A DNA stretch of 64,000 nucleotides from Ga0077560 sp046330395 (GTDB lineage: Bacteria > Actinomycetota > Thermoleophilia > Miltoncostaeales > Miltoncostaeaceae). Both the position numbers and the translations under genes were made by a program. The DNA is taken from positions 45,167-109,166 of the forward strand of contig JAXLSS010000009.1 in NCBI GenBank assembly GCA_046330395.1. Reading direction: 5' to 3'. The notes below the pieces were generated by a model. It was not told where the DNA came from. It saw only the letters and a list, made by a program, of their open reading frames with translations, and did no database searches. Below are positions 10,874 through 18,997 of the stretch, in pieces; position 1 is the stretch's first letter, and each line of letters starts with the position of its first letter.

Positions 10874-11503
10874 GTGTGGCGCCGTCCGCTGCGGGGTGAG
10901 CCCGCGGCCGCGGTGCGCGTGCTGGCCAAGGTGGAGGCGGGCGCCGCGGGTCCGGAGGAGTACGGCGTGGGCATCAGCACGCTGCCGGAGGCCCAGCTGG
11001 CGCCGCTCCTGGACGAGGGCGACCTGTTCACCGGCCTGTCCTACGCGGAGGCGCACTGGGTGGCCGCGGTCATCGCCAGCGCGTCCGATCGGCGTCAGGA
11101 CGCCGAGGGGCTGCTGTTCGAGCTGCGCGTGCCCTCCGAGCTGAGCTGGCGCGACATCGAGCTGGCCGCCGAGGTGATCGAACCCGGTGGCATCCGCTCG
11201 GCGCCGCTGGTGCCGTGGGGCCCGGCCGGCGACGACCTGCCCGCCGGCACCCAGTACGCCATCGCCACCTACACGCTGGAGTGCGGCCACCAGGCGGTGG
11301 AACTGCTGCGTCAGGACCCGGACGCGGCACCGTTCTGGATCGAGGAGGGCGCGGTGGACCACATGGTGGCCCGCGACGCGCGCAGCCTCAGCCGGCTGCT
11401 GCTGTCGGCCGCCTCGCTGGAGGAGGCCCACCGCCTCATCGAGCAGGCCCAGGAGAACCTGGCCACGCACCCCGACGAGGGTGACGAGGACGACGACGAC
11501 TAG
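10874..11503 (+). CDS. Conserved-position hypothetical protein, acidic C-terminus
   Basis: I do not recognise this family. The 209 visible residues form a soluble, mixed alpha/beta-looking protein with no signal peptide or membrane helix. It ends in a strongly acidic tail (DEGDEDDDD), preceded by a helical EEAHRLIEQAQENLATH segment. It lies between hrcA and dnaJ, so a role near protein folding is possible but unproven. The start is uncertain: the frame is open and protein-like for eight codons upstream (DDRFEILE) with no ATG, GTG or TTG there, so either GTG 10874 is right or a rare start such as ATA/ATC is used. Confidence 0.7.
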   Translation: MWRRPLRGEPAAAVRVLAKVEAGAAGPEEYGVGISTLPEAQLAPLLDEGDLFTGLSYAEAHWVAAVIASASDRRQDAEGLLFELRVPSELSWRDIELAAEVIEPGGIRSAPLVPWGPAGDDLPAGTQYAIATYTLECGHQAVELLRQDPDAAPFWIEEGAVDHMVARDARSLSRLLLSAASLEEAHRLIEQAQENLATHPDEGDEDDDD

Positions 11504-11558
11504 GTCCCCTGGCGCCGTTCGCCCGCGGGCCCACTCCTGCTAACCTCGGCGGTCGCCG

Positions 11559-12671
11559 ATGGCCGCTGAGAAGCAGGACTACTACGAGCTGCTCGGTGTT
11601 CCCCGCGACGCCGATGAGGACGCCATCAAGAAGGCGTTCCGTCGCCGCGCGCGCGAACTCCACCCCGACCTCAACCCGGGCGACGCCTCGGCCGAGGCCC
11701 AGTTCAAGCTGGTGGCCGAGGCATATGAGGTGCTGTCCAACCCGCAGTCCCGCGAGGCGTACGACCGCTACGGCCATGCCGGCCTGGGCGGGCGCGGCGC
11801 CGGGGACTTCGCCGACTTCGGCTCGTTCCAGGACCTGTTCGACGCCTTCTTCGGCGGCGACATGTTCGGCAGGCCCCGCGGCAACGCCGCCGGCCAGGAC
11901 GCCGCCGTGCGGGTGGGCGTCAGCTTCGTGGAGTCGGCCACCGGCGTGGAGCGCGAGGTGGCCTACGACGCGGTGGACCCCTGCGAGGCGTGCAACGCCA
12001 CGGGGGCCGCCCCCGGCGCCACCATCGAGCGCTGTGCCACCTGCGACGGGCAGGGGCAGGTGCGCCAGGTGTCACGCGGCCCGTTCGGGCAGTTCGTGCG
12101 GGCGCAGGTGTGCCCCACGTGCCGCGGGCAGGGCGAGGCGCCCACCGAGGCCTGCACCACCTGCGGGGGCGGCGGCCGGGTGGCCGGGAAACGGCGCATC
12201 AGCGTCAACATCCCCGCCGGCATCGCGTCGGGCCAGCAGATCCGCGTGTCGGGTCGCGGGCATGCGGGGGAGCGGGGCGCGCCCCCGGGCAACCTGTACG
12301 TCGAGGTGATGGTGCAGCCCGACGAGCGCTTCCACCGCGACGGCCTGGACGTGGTGAGCCACGTGTCGGTGCCGGTCACCGACGCCATGCTGGGCGTGCA
12401 TCTCACGGTGCCCACGGTGGAGGGCGAAGCCGCCATCGAGGTGCCCGCGGGTACCCAGTTCGGCGACGTGGTGACCCTCAAGGGCAAGGGGTTCCCGGCG
12501 CTGCAGGGCCGCGGCCGCGGCGACCAGCGGGTCATCGTGGACGTGCGCATCCCCAAGGCCCAGTCCGAGGAGGCCCGCAGGGCCGTCGAGAAGCTGGCCG
12601 AGTCGCTGGACGACCGGGCCTACCGGGAGGACACGGGGTTCTTCGACCGTCTGCGTCACGCGTTCCGCTGA
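11559..12671 (+). CDS. dnaJ: Chaperone DnaJ
   Basis: Hsp40 co-chaperone that loads substrates on DnaK. The 370 residues run J domain (YYELLGVPRDADEDAIKKAF, HPD at about 36-38), a Gly/Phe-rich linker, and four CxxCxGxG-type zinc motifs (CEACNATG, CATCDGQG, CPTCRGQG, CTTCGGGG). Two beta-sandwich substrate domains and a C-terminal dimerisation segment follow. The second-copy style without grpE/dnaK beside it suggests a hrcA-linked dnaJ, as in many actinobacteria. There are 55 bases between the upstream stop and this ATG, enough for an internal promoter. Confidence 0.95.
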   Translation: MAAEKQDYYELLGVPRDADEDAIKKAFRRRARELHPDLNPGDASAEAQFKLVAEAYEVLSNPQSREAYDRYGHAGLGGRGAGDFADFGSFQDLFDAFFGGDMFGRPRGNAAGQDAAVRVGVSFVESATGVEREVAYDAVDPCEACNATGAAPGATIERCATCDGQGQVRQVSRGPFGQFVRAQVCPTCRGQGEAPTEACTTCGGGGRVAGKRRISVNIPAGIASGQQIRVSGRGHAGERGAPPGNLYVEVMVQPDERFHRDGLDVVSHVSVPVTDAMLGVHLTVPTVEGEAAIEVPAGTQFGDVVTLKGKGFPALQGRGRGDQRVIVDVRIPKAQSEEARRAVEKLAESLDDRAYREDTGFFDRLRHAFR

Positions 12672-12690
12672 CGACCCCCGCTCGCCTGCC

Positions 12691-13497
12691 GTGACCGGGT
12701 CGCCGCTGGCCCGCCTGCGCGTGCGCGTCCCCGCCGGTGACGCCGAGCTGGCGGTTGCACGCGGGTGCATGCTGCTGGGTGCCGGTTGCCGCGAATACCC
12801 GGAGGCCGACGGCACCGTCACGCTGGAGTTCTGGGTGCCCGCCGGCCAGGGCGATGCGGCCGCCGCGGCGCTGCGCGAACTGGGGCCCGTGGACGGCCCC
12901 CACGCGCAGGACGAGGGCTGGCGTGACGCCATGCGCGGGTTCCACCAGCCCGTCATGGTGGACGGCCGCCTGCTGGTGCGCCCGCCGTGGGGCGACCCGG
13001 TGCCCGGCGTGCCCGAGGTGGTGATCGACCCGGGGATGGCGTTCGGCACCGGGCAGCACGACACCACCCGGGGCTGCCTGGCGCTGATGCTCGACCTGCC
13101 CCGCGGCGGCCTCGTGGACGTGGGCTGCGGGTCGGGCATCCTGGCCATCGCCGCGTGCCGGCTGGGGTTCGGGCCGGTGTGGGCGTTCGACAACGACCCC
13201 CTGGCCGTGGAGGCCACCGTCGCCAACGCCCGCGTCAACGGCGTGGCGCTCACCACCGCCTGCCGCGACCTCACCCGCCAGCCGCTGCCCCGGGCCGAGG
13301 TGATGGTGGCCAACCTCACCTGCGAGGTCCTGTGCCTGCTGGCGCAGGCGCTGGCCGACCCGCCCGGGCTGGCGGTGCTGTCGGGTCTGCGGCCGTTCGA
13401 GGTGGACCGCACGCTGGCGGCGTTCGCCGGCCACGGCTACCGCCTGCGGGACCGCGACGACGGGGCCGGGTGGTGCAGCCTGCTGGTGGCGCGGTGA
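12691..13497 (+). CDS. prmA: Ribosomal protein L11 methyltransferase PrmA
   Basis: SAM-dependent methyltransferase of ribosomal protein L11. The 268 residues contain an N-terminal substrate-recognition region and the Rossmann methyltransferase domain with motif I VDVGCGSGILAIAA. The preceding signature FGTGQHDTTRGCL is diagnostic for PrmA, and the catalytic-site VANLTCEVL follows. It starts at GTG 12691, 19 bases after dnaJ, and overlaps rsmE by four bases. The dnaJ-prmA-rsmE order is widely conserved. Confidence 0.93.
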   Translation: MTGSPLARLRVRVPAGDAELAVARGCMLLGAGCREYPEADGTVTLEFWVPAGQGDAAAAALRELGPVDGPHAQDEGWRDAMRGFHQPVMVDGRLLVRPPWGDPVPGVPEVVIDPGMAFGTGQHDTTRGCLALMLDLPRGGLVDVGCGSGILAIAACRLGFGPVWAFDNDPLAVEATVANARVNGVALTTACRDLTRQPLPRAEVMVANLTCEVLCLLAQALADPPGLAVLSGLRPFEVDRTLAAFAGHGYRLRDRDDGAGWCSLLVAR

Positions 13498-14267
13498 AGC
13501 ACACGTTCCGCTACGTGGCCGGCGACGAGGTGCGCCCGGGGGCGCACGTCGCCATCTCCGAGGCCGACGCCCACCACCTCACCCGGGTGGTGCGCCGCCG
13601 GGCCGGCGACGCCGTGGAGGTGATCGACCACCTGGGACGCATCTGGCCCGCCACCGTGGTGGACGACGCCGGCCGCGTGTTGCTGCGGGCGGCCATGCAC
13701 CCGCGTCCGGTGCCGCCGGTGGCGCCGCTCACCCTGTACCTGGGCCTGGCCGACTGGGGACGCCTGGACCTCGTGGTGGAGAAGGCCGCCGAGCTGGGCG
13801 TGGAGCGCGTGGTGCTGACGGCCACCGAGCGGGTCAAGCGCCGCCCCGACCCCGATGCCTGGCGCCGCCGCCGCGAGCGTCTGGTGCGCGTGGCCGAGGC
13901 CGCGGCCCGCCAGTCGGGGCAGGGTCACCTGATGCGCGTGGACGGCATCGCCACGCTGGACGATGCGCTGCAGCAGGCGGGCCCCGGCGCGCTGCTGCTG
14001 GACCCGCGCGGCACGGTGCCGCTGGGTGACGCCGTCCCGGTGCACGCCACGGACGCGGTCGCCCTGTTCGTGGGACCCGACACGGGGTTCTCCACGGACG
14101 AGCTGGCGCGGGCAGGCGACGCCGGGGCGTGCATTTGCACGCTCGGCGCTGCGACACTTCGCACCGAGACGGCGGCGCTGGTGGCCGTCAGCGTGGCCCT
14201 GCAGCTGATGGGGCACCTGACGCGTGCGCCGCGGCCAAACGACCACCCCTCGGAGGGCACCGCGTGA
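13494..14267 (+). CDS. rsmE: 16S rRNA m3U1498 methyltransferase RsmE
   Basis: SPOUT-family enzyme methylating U1498 of 16S rRNA. The 257 residues start with a PUA-like domain (HTFRYVAGDEV..., HHLTRVVRRRAGD). The trefoil-knot SPOUT domain follows, with FVGPDTGFSTDELARA and a C-terminal LGAATLRTETAALVA SAM-binding knot. In most RsmE the first knot motif reads IGPEGG; here it is VGPDTG, a modest departure. Start GTG 13494 overlaps prmA (GTGA), and the end overlaps hinT the same way. Confidence 0.92.
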   Translation: MKHTFRYVAGDEVRPGAHVAISEADAHHLTRVVRRRAGDAVEVIDHLGRIWPATVVDDAGRVLLRAAMHPRPVPPVAPLTLYLGLADWGRLDLVVEKAAELGVERVVLTATERVKRRPDPDAWRRRRERLVRVAEAAARQSGQGHLMRVDGIATLDDALQQAGPGALLLDPRGTVPLGDAVPVHATDAVALFVGPDTGFSTDELARAGDAGACICTLGAATLRTETAALVAVSVALQLMGHLTRAPRPNDHPSEGTA

Positions 14268-14604
14268 GCGCTGACTGCATCTTCTGCCGGATCATCGCCG
14301 GGGAACTCCCCGCCCAGATGGTGGCTCGCACCGATCACTGGGCGGCGTTCCCCGACATCGCGCCGAAGACGCCGGTGCACGTGCTGGTGGTGCCCACCGC
14401 GCACGTGGAGGGGATGCACGAGGTGGACCTGCTGTCGGCCGAGGCCCGCGCGGAGATGCCCGGTTTCATCGCCGACGTGGCGCGGCGCACGGGCGTGGAG
14501 GGCAGCGGCTACCGGGTGACCAGCAACACCGGTCCGGACGCGCGCCAGGAGGTGACGCACCTCCACTGGCACGTGATGGGCGGCACCCTGATGTCCTCCA
14601 CGAT

Positions 14605-14608
<4 letters not shown>
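14264..14608 (+). CDS. hinT: HIT-family nucleotide hydrolase (HinT-like)
   Basis: Small purine nucleoside phosphoramidase of the histidine-triad family. The 114 residues begin DCIFCRIIAGELPA and include HVLVVPTAHVEGMHEVD. The catalytic triad motif is HLHWHVMGG near residue 101. Length and both ends match HinT. It overlaps rsmE and phoH by four bases each. The position between rsmE and phoH is a known conserved arrangement. Confidence 0.93.
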
Positions 14609-15566
<958 letters not shown>

Positions 15567-15570
<4 letters not shown>

Positions 15571-15971
15571 TCGAGGTGGAGGTCCAGGCCCCCGACGCCG
15601 TCGCGCCCGCGCTGGTGGACGCGGTCACCCGGGTGTGCGACCGCCTGGGGGTGCACCGCGCCACCATGGGGCTCATGGTGGTGGGTCCCGAGGAGATGGC
15701 GGGGATCAACGGCGAGCATCGCGGCAAGCCGGAACCCACGGACGTGCTGGCGTTCCCGGTGGACGGCCCCGAGGTGCTGGGGGGCTGGCCGCAGGACGGC
15801 CCGCCGCCGGAGCTGGGCGACGTCATCATCTGCCCGGAGGCCGCCCAGGAACCGCTGCCCGTGCTGGCCGTGCACGGCCTGCTGCACCTGCTGGGGCACG
15901 ATCACGAAACCGATGACGGCGAAATGCTGGAGTTGCAGGACCGGCTGGTCGAAGAGCTCGGCATCGCATGA
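15567..15971 (+). CDS. ybeY: Endoribonuclease YbeY
   Basis: Metal-dependent RNase for 16S rRNA 3'-end maturation and ribosome quality control. The 134 residues contain the zinc-binding triad HGLLHLLGHDH (about 110-120) and the preceding family block PTDVLAFP with GDVIICPE. The N-terminal half is short but complete. GTG start at 15567 overlaps phoH (GTGA). The stop overlaps the next gene, giving the common phoH-ybeY-dgkA-era order. Confidence 0.95.
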
Positions 15972-16771
15972 CCATCATCCGTCCCACCCGACCCCCCGCC
16001 CGCGGGGGCCTTCGCGAGCGCCTGGCGCGTCTGCGCAAGCGCAGCCGCGCCACGGCCCTGCCCAGTCAGGGGTCGCTGCGCTGGTCGATGAACTGGGCGG
16101 TGGACGGCCTCATCTACACGTTGCGCACCCAGCGCAACATGCAGATCCACCTGGCCGCGGCCACCCTGGCCGTGGTGCTGGCGGTGAGCCTGGACGTCAG
16201 CCGCATGGAGCTGCTGGCCATCATCATCTCGGCCACCCTGGTGCTGCTGGCGGAGATGATGAACACCGCCATCGAGGCCGCCGTGGACGCGGTCATCACC
16301 GACTACCACCCGCTGGTGAAGGTGGCCAAGGACGTGGCGGCGGGCGCGGTGCTGGTGGCCGCCATGAACGCCGCGGTGGTGGCGTACCTGGTGTTCTACG
16401 ACGCGCTCGACCGCTCGGGCCGGCACCTCATGAACGGGGTGCGCGACACCCCCACACTGCTGGTGGTGGCCGCGCTGATCCTCACCGTGCTGGTGTCCGT
16501 GGCGGTGAAGGCGGCCACCGGGCGCGGCACGGCGCTGCGCGGCGGCTGGCCGTCGGCCCACGCGGCCGCGGCCTTCTCGGCGTGGACGGCCATCAGCATC
16601 GTGGTGCAGCCCCTGCACCACGCCAGCCTGGTGTCGCTGCTTGCGTTCCTGCTGGCGCTCCTGGTCGCGCAGTCCCGCGTGGAGGGTGGTATCCATTCCG
16701 CGATGGAGACGCTGATGGGGGCTCTGGTGGGCACGTGCATGACCCTGGTGGTGTTCCACCTGTGGGGGTAG
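15968..16771 (+). CDS. Fusion of DgkA-type lipid kinase and PAP2-like phosphatase
   Basis: Integral membrane protein of 267 residues with two enzyme halves. The N-terminal half (about 35-150) is a prokaryotic diacylglycerol/undecaprenol kinase: RTQRNMQIHLAAA, three helices and the active-site motif EMMNTAIEAAVD. The C-terminal half (about 155-267) adds helices with PAP2-like motifs GGWPSAHAAAAFS and AQSRVEGGIHSAME. PAP2 motif 1 (KxxxxxxRP) is not clear, and the last acidic residue is Glu. Kinase and phosphatase acting on opposite sides of the same lipid phosphate pool is inference. It sits in the usual dgkA slot between ybeY and era. Confidence 0.82.
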   Translation: MTIIRPTRPPARGGLRERLARLRKRSRATALPSQGSLRWSMNWAVDGLIYTLRTQRNMQIHLAAATLAVVLAVSLDVSRMELLAIIISATLVLLAEMMNTAIEAAVDAVITDYHPLVKVAKDVAAGAVLVAAMNAAVVAYLVFYDALDRSGRHLMNGVRDTPTLLVVAALILTVLVSVAVKAATGRGTALRGGWPSAHAAAAFSAWTAISIVVQPLHHASLVSLLAFLLALLVAQSRVEGGIHSAMETLMGALVGTCMTLVVFHLWG

Positions 16772-16773
16772 CG

Positions 16774-17652
16774 GTGCACCGCTCGGGCATGGTGGCCCTG
16801 GCGGGCCGTCCCAACGTGGGCAAGTCCACGCTGGCCAACGCCCTCTCCGGCCACCACGTGGCCGCCGTGTCGCCGCGGCCGCAGACCACCCGCCGCCGCC
16901 TGGCGGTGGCGGTGCACGGCGATGACTGGCAGGCCGTGCTGCTGGACATCCCCGGGTTCCAGACCCCCCGCGACGGCCTCACCCGCCGCATGCAGGCCAC
17001 CGTCGACGCCACGCTGCAGGACTGCGACGCCGCCCTGCTGGTGGTCAGCGCCGACGAGCCCGTGGGTTCGGGCGACCGGTTCATCGTGGAGCGCCTGCTG
17101 GCCGCCCGCCTGCCGGTGATGGTGGTGGTGAACAAGACCGACACCAGCGACCCGAAGGGCATTGCCGACAGCATCACCCGCATCGCCGCCCAGCTGCCGG
17201 ACATGGTGGCCCTGCACCCGGTGAGCGCCCTCACCGGCGACGGGCTGGGGGAGTTGCGCGCCGACCTGGCCACGCTGCTGCCGGAGGGCCCCGCCTACTT
17301 CCCGCCCGGCATGGCCACCGACCAGACCATGCAGGAGCTGGCCGCCGAGCTCATCCGCGAGGCCGCCCTGGTGCGCCTGCGCGACGAGGTGCCGCACGCC
17401 ATGGCCGTGCACATCGAGGACATCACCCCGGCGCGCCAGGGCATCCGCGTGGAGGCCGTGGTGTACGTGGAGAACGACTCCCAGAAGGGCATCGTGGTGG
17501 GCAAGGGCGGCCAGATGGTGCGCGACATCGGCAGCGCCGCCCGCCGTGCCCTGGGCGTGGCCTGGGGCGAGGAGGTGCACCTGGACGTGATGGTGAAGGT
17601 GCGCCGCCGCTGGCGCAACGACGAGTCGATGCTGACGAGGCTGGGGATTTAG
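16774..17652 (+). CDS. era: GTPase Era
   Basis: Essential GTPase for 16S rRNA processing and 30S assembly. The 292 residues carry G1 GRPNVGKST, G2-like PRPQTTRRR, G3 DIPGF and G4 NKTD, and a C-terminal KH domain with GIVVGKGGQMVRDIG. I start at GTG 16774, two bases after the upstream stop; GTG 16762 inside the upstream gene is possible, and the frame is open further back only as a shadow. No recO follows. Instead the stop is followed at once by the family-1 repeat tract, so this ends the housekeeping run. Confidence 0.95.
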   Translation: MHRSGMVALAGRPNVGKSTLANALSGHHVAAVSPRPQTTRRRLAVAVHGDDWQAVLLDIPGFQTPRDGLTRRMQATVDATLQDCDAALLVVSADEPVGSGDRFIVERLLAARLPVMVVVNKTDTSDPKGIADSITRIAAQLPDMVALHPVSALTGDGLGELRADLATLLPEGPAYFPPGMATDQTMQELAAELIREAALVRLRDEVPHAMAVHIEDITPARQGIRVEAVVYVENDSQKGIVVGKGGQMVRDIGSAARRALGVAWGEEVHLDVMVKVRRRWRNDESMLTRLGI

Positions 17653-17656
17653 CTCC

Positions 17657-17699
17657 TACAGGGTTGCTTTTCACAGGGTTGCTTTTCATAGGGTTGGCC
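17657..17699 (+). repeat. Three tandem 15-base repeats at the head of the family-1 tract
   Basis: Directly after the era stop the sequence CACAGGGTTGCTTTT is repeated about 2.9 times (first unit begins TACAGGG, third is CATAGGGTTGGCCT). The same phrase recurs in the head of each family-1 copy (TCACAGGGTTGGCC near 17920; TCACAAAGTTGCCC inverted near 52160). I read this as local duplication of the element's head rather than an independent satellite. Confidence 0.75.
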
Positions 17700-17911
17700 T
17701 CGCACGTTTTCGCTCTGTATGGCGGGTTCGGCGAGTTCATCGTCACCACCGCGCCCTCTCGGGCTGCCCGGACCTGAGTTGAACCTTCCCGTCCGTGGGT
17801 CGGGGGATTCACCCCTGCACCGTCCCCAATTTCGGGGGCCTCGGGCATCCCGGTTGGCGGAGACTTCGACATGAGGCGTGAGATCCGCCGAGCGGATCTC
17901 GGTGGTCAGAG
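17680..17911 (+). repeat. Family-1 structured repeat, copy A (full length)
   Basis: About 230 bases oriented away from the era stop. A head (CATAGGGTTGGCC) leads to CTGTATGGCGGGTTCGG, then a body containing GGGTCGGGGGATTCAC, then GGCGGAGACTTCGACATGAG. It ends in a hairpin GATCCGC-CGA-GCGGATC (about 17881-17900) and the tail GGTGGTCAGAG. The body is roughly 75-80% identical by eye to inverted copy C at 51947-52171. In copy C the hairpin arms have a different sequence that still pairs perfectly. No convincing protein is encoded in the forward sense. The base composition is less G+C-biased than neighbouring genes. Confidence 0.85.
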
Positions 17912-18011
17912 GGTGGCTTCTCACAGGGTTGGCCGCTGACGCCGACGCTGCGTATGGCGGAGACTTGGACATGAGGCGTGAGATCCGCGCCGCGGATCTC
18001 GGTGGTCAGAG
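17911..18011 (+). repeat. Family-1 structured repeat, copy B (internally deleted)
   Basis: This 101-base copy has the full head (GGGTGGCTTCTCACAGGG through CTGCGTATGGCGG) joined directly to the tail AGACTTGGACATGAGGCG. It ends with hairpin GATCCGC-GCC-GCGGATC and GGTGGTCAGAG. The last 56 bases (17956-18011) match 17856-17911 of copy A with only a few changes, offset by exactly 100 bases. The missing body is explained by a join between the two GGCGG-containing sites flanking it in the full copy. A third, head-only fragment resembling TTTTACGAAGTTGGCGTCTG follows at 18011-18047. Confidence 0.85.
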
Positions 18012-18140
18012 ATGGCGTTTTACGAAGTTGGCGTCTGACTGCTGAACACGACTTGGTCGACGCTGTGCCCGGCGCGCATGTGGGCTCTGCTGATCTTGCG
18101 CAGCGCTGGCTCGCAGCTCGCAGCGGTCCTTGACCGTTCA

Positions 18141-18166
18141 GCGCAACGTCGATGGATCCGTTGCGC
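18141..18166 (-). terminator. Hairpin downstream of the trypsin-like gene
   Basis: Perfect 8-base inverted repeat GCGCAACG / CGTTGCGC with a 10-base loop, starting four bases past the minus-strand protease stop. There is no T-run, so intrinsic termination is uncertain. Between 18047 and 18141 I see no gene. Confidence 0.5.
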
Positions 18167-18169
18167 GCT

Positions 18170-18997
18170 TCAGCCCGGTGGTGCCGGCGGGGGCGCATCG
18201 CCTCCCAGCGGACCCGTCTGGGCCAGAATCCAGGTCCGGAACGGGGCCACCCGGCTGAACACCCCGGTGGAGGCCGTGCCGCATCCTCCCGCCGGCATGG
18301 TGCGTGCCGTGATGCCCACCACCCTGGTGCGGCCGTCGGGGCCGGGCCCGGTGAGCGGGCCGCCGCTGTCGCCCGGGCAGACGCCCCGAGTGTCCGCCCC
18401 GGCGCACATCTGGCTGCGGGCGAAGGCGTCCACCAGCGTGGCCACCACGCACGCGCGGGGATCCCGCACCGCCAGGGTCACGGCGTGGGCGCGTCCGTCG
18501 GTGGCGTCGGGTGCGGTGGCGGTGGCGCCGAAGCCGGTCGCGGTCACCTGCGCCCCCGGGGCGGCGAGCGCGACCTCCTCGTCCGGGGTCGCCAGGGGCA
18601 CGGGCGGCCCCACGCGGCGGCTCAGGCTCAGCACCGCCAGGTCGAAGCCGTCCTGGGGCACCCGGCTGCGGTAGCGCGGGTGCACCACCACGCGGGTGAT
18701 GCGCGCGGTGCGGGCCGACCGGCCCGGGTTGCCGGCGCGCAGCGTGCGGCCCAGCACGCGCACGCGCTCATCGGGACGCCGGCTGCGCACGCAGTGGGCG
18801 GCGGTGAGCACCTGCAGCGGGGCGATCACCACGCCGGTGCACTCGCCCTGCCCGCCGCCGCGCGCGACGGTGAAATGGGCCAGCGACACCGCCCGCGCAC
18901 GCGGCACGGCGTGACCGCCGTAGGTGGCCGTCGCGGCGGCGGGCACCAGCAGGGCCGCACACACCGCCGCGGCCGCCGCACCGCCGGCGCGCCTCAT
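18170..18997 (-). CDS. Secreted trypsin-like serine protease (S1 family)
   Basis: Extracellular chymotrypsin-fold protease of 275 residues. A signal peptide (MRRAGG then AAAAVCAALLVPAAATA, cleavage about residue 24) is followed by an S1 domain. All catalytic residues are visible: His68 in LTAAHC, Asp119 in GFDLAVL, Ser211 in CPGDSGGPL. Cysteines pair plausibly as in S1 proteases, and the end is a Pro-rich tail (GGDAPPPAPPG). The mature N-terminus (YGGHAVPRARAVSLAHF) lacks the classic IVGG, so zymogen activation may differ. The ATG at 18997 overlaps the upstream glycosylase stop (ATGA). Confidence 0.9.
   Translation of the reverse strand: MRRAGGAAAAAVCAALLVPAAATATYGGHAVPRARAVSLAHFTVARGGGQGECTGVVIAPLQVLTAAHCVRSRRPDERVRVLGRTLRAGNPGRSARTARITRVVVHPRYRSRVPQDGFDLAVLSLSRRVGPPVPLATPDEEVALAAPGAQVTATGFGATATAPDATDGRAHAVTLAVRDPRACVVATLVDAFARSQMCAGADTRGVCPGDSGGPLTGPGPDGRTRVVGITARTMPAGGCGTASTGVFSRVAPFRTWILAQTGPLGGDAPPPAPPG

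Noticed and set aside
9798..11560. CIRCE operator for HrcA
   Set aside because: No TTAGCACTC-N9-GAGTGCTAA-like palindrome seen upstream of hrcA, the unknown gene or dnaJ.
17680..17872. Antisense peptide beginning MSKSPP in family-1 copies
   Set aside because: The opening residues recur in all three copies, but frames diverge afterwards by indels and there is no ribosome site. Some third-position changes hint at past coding, not enough to call a gene.
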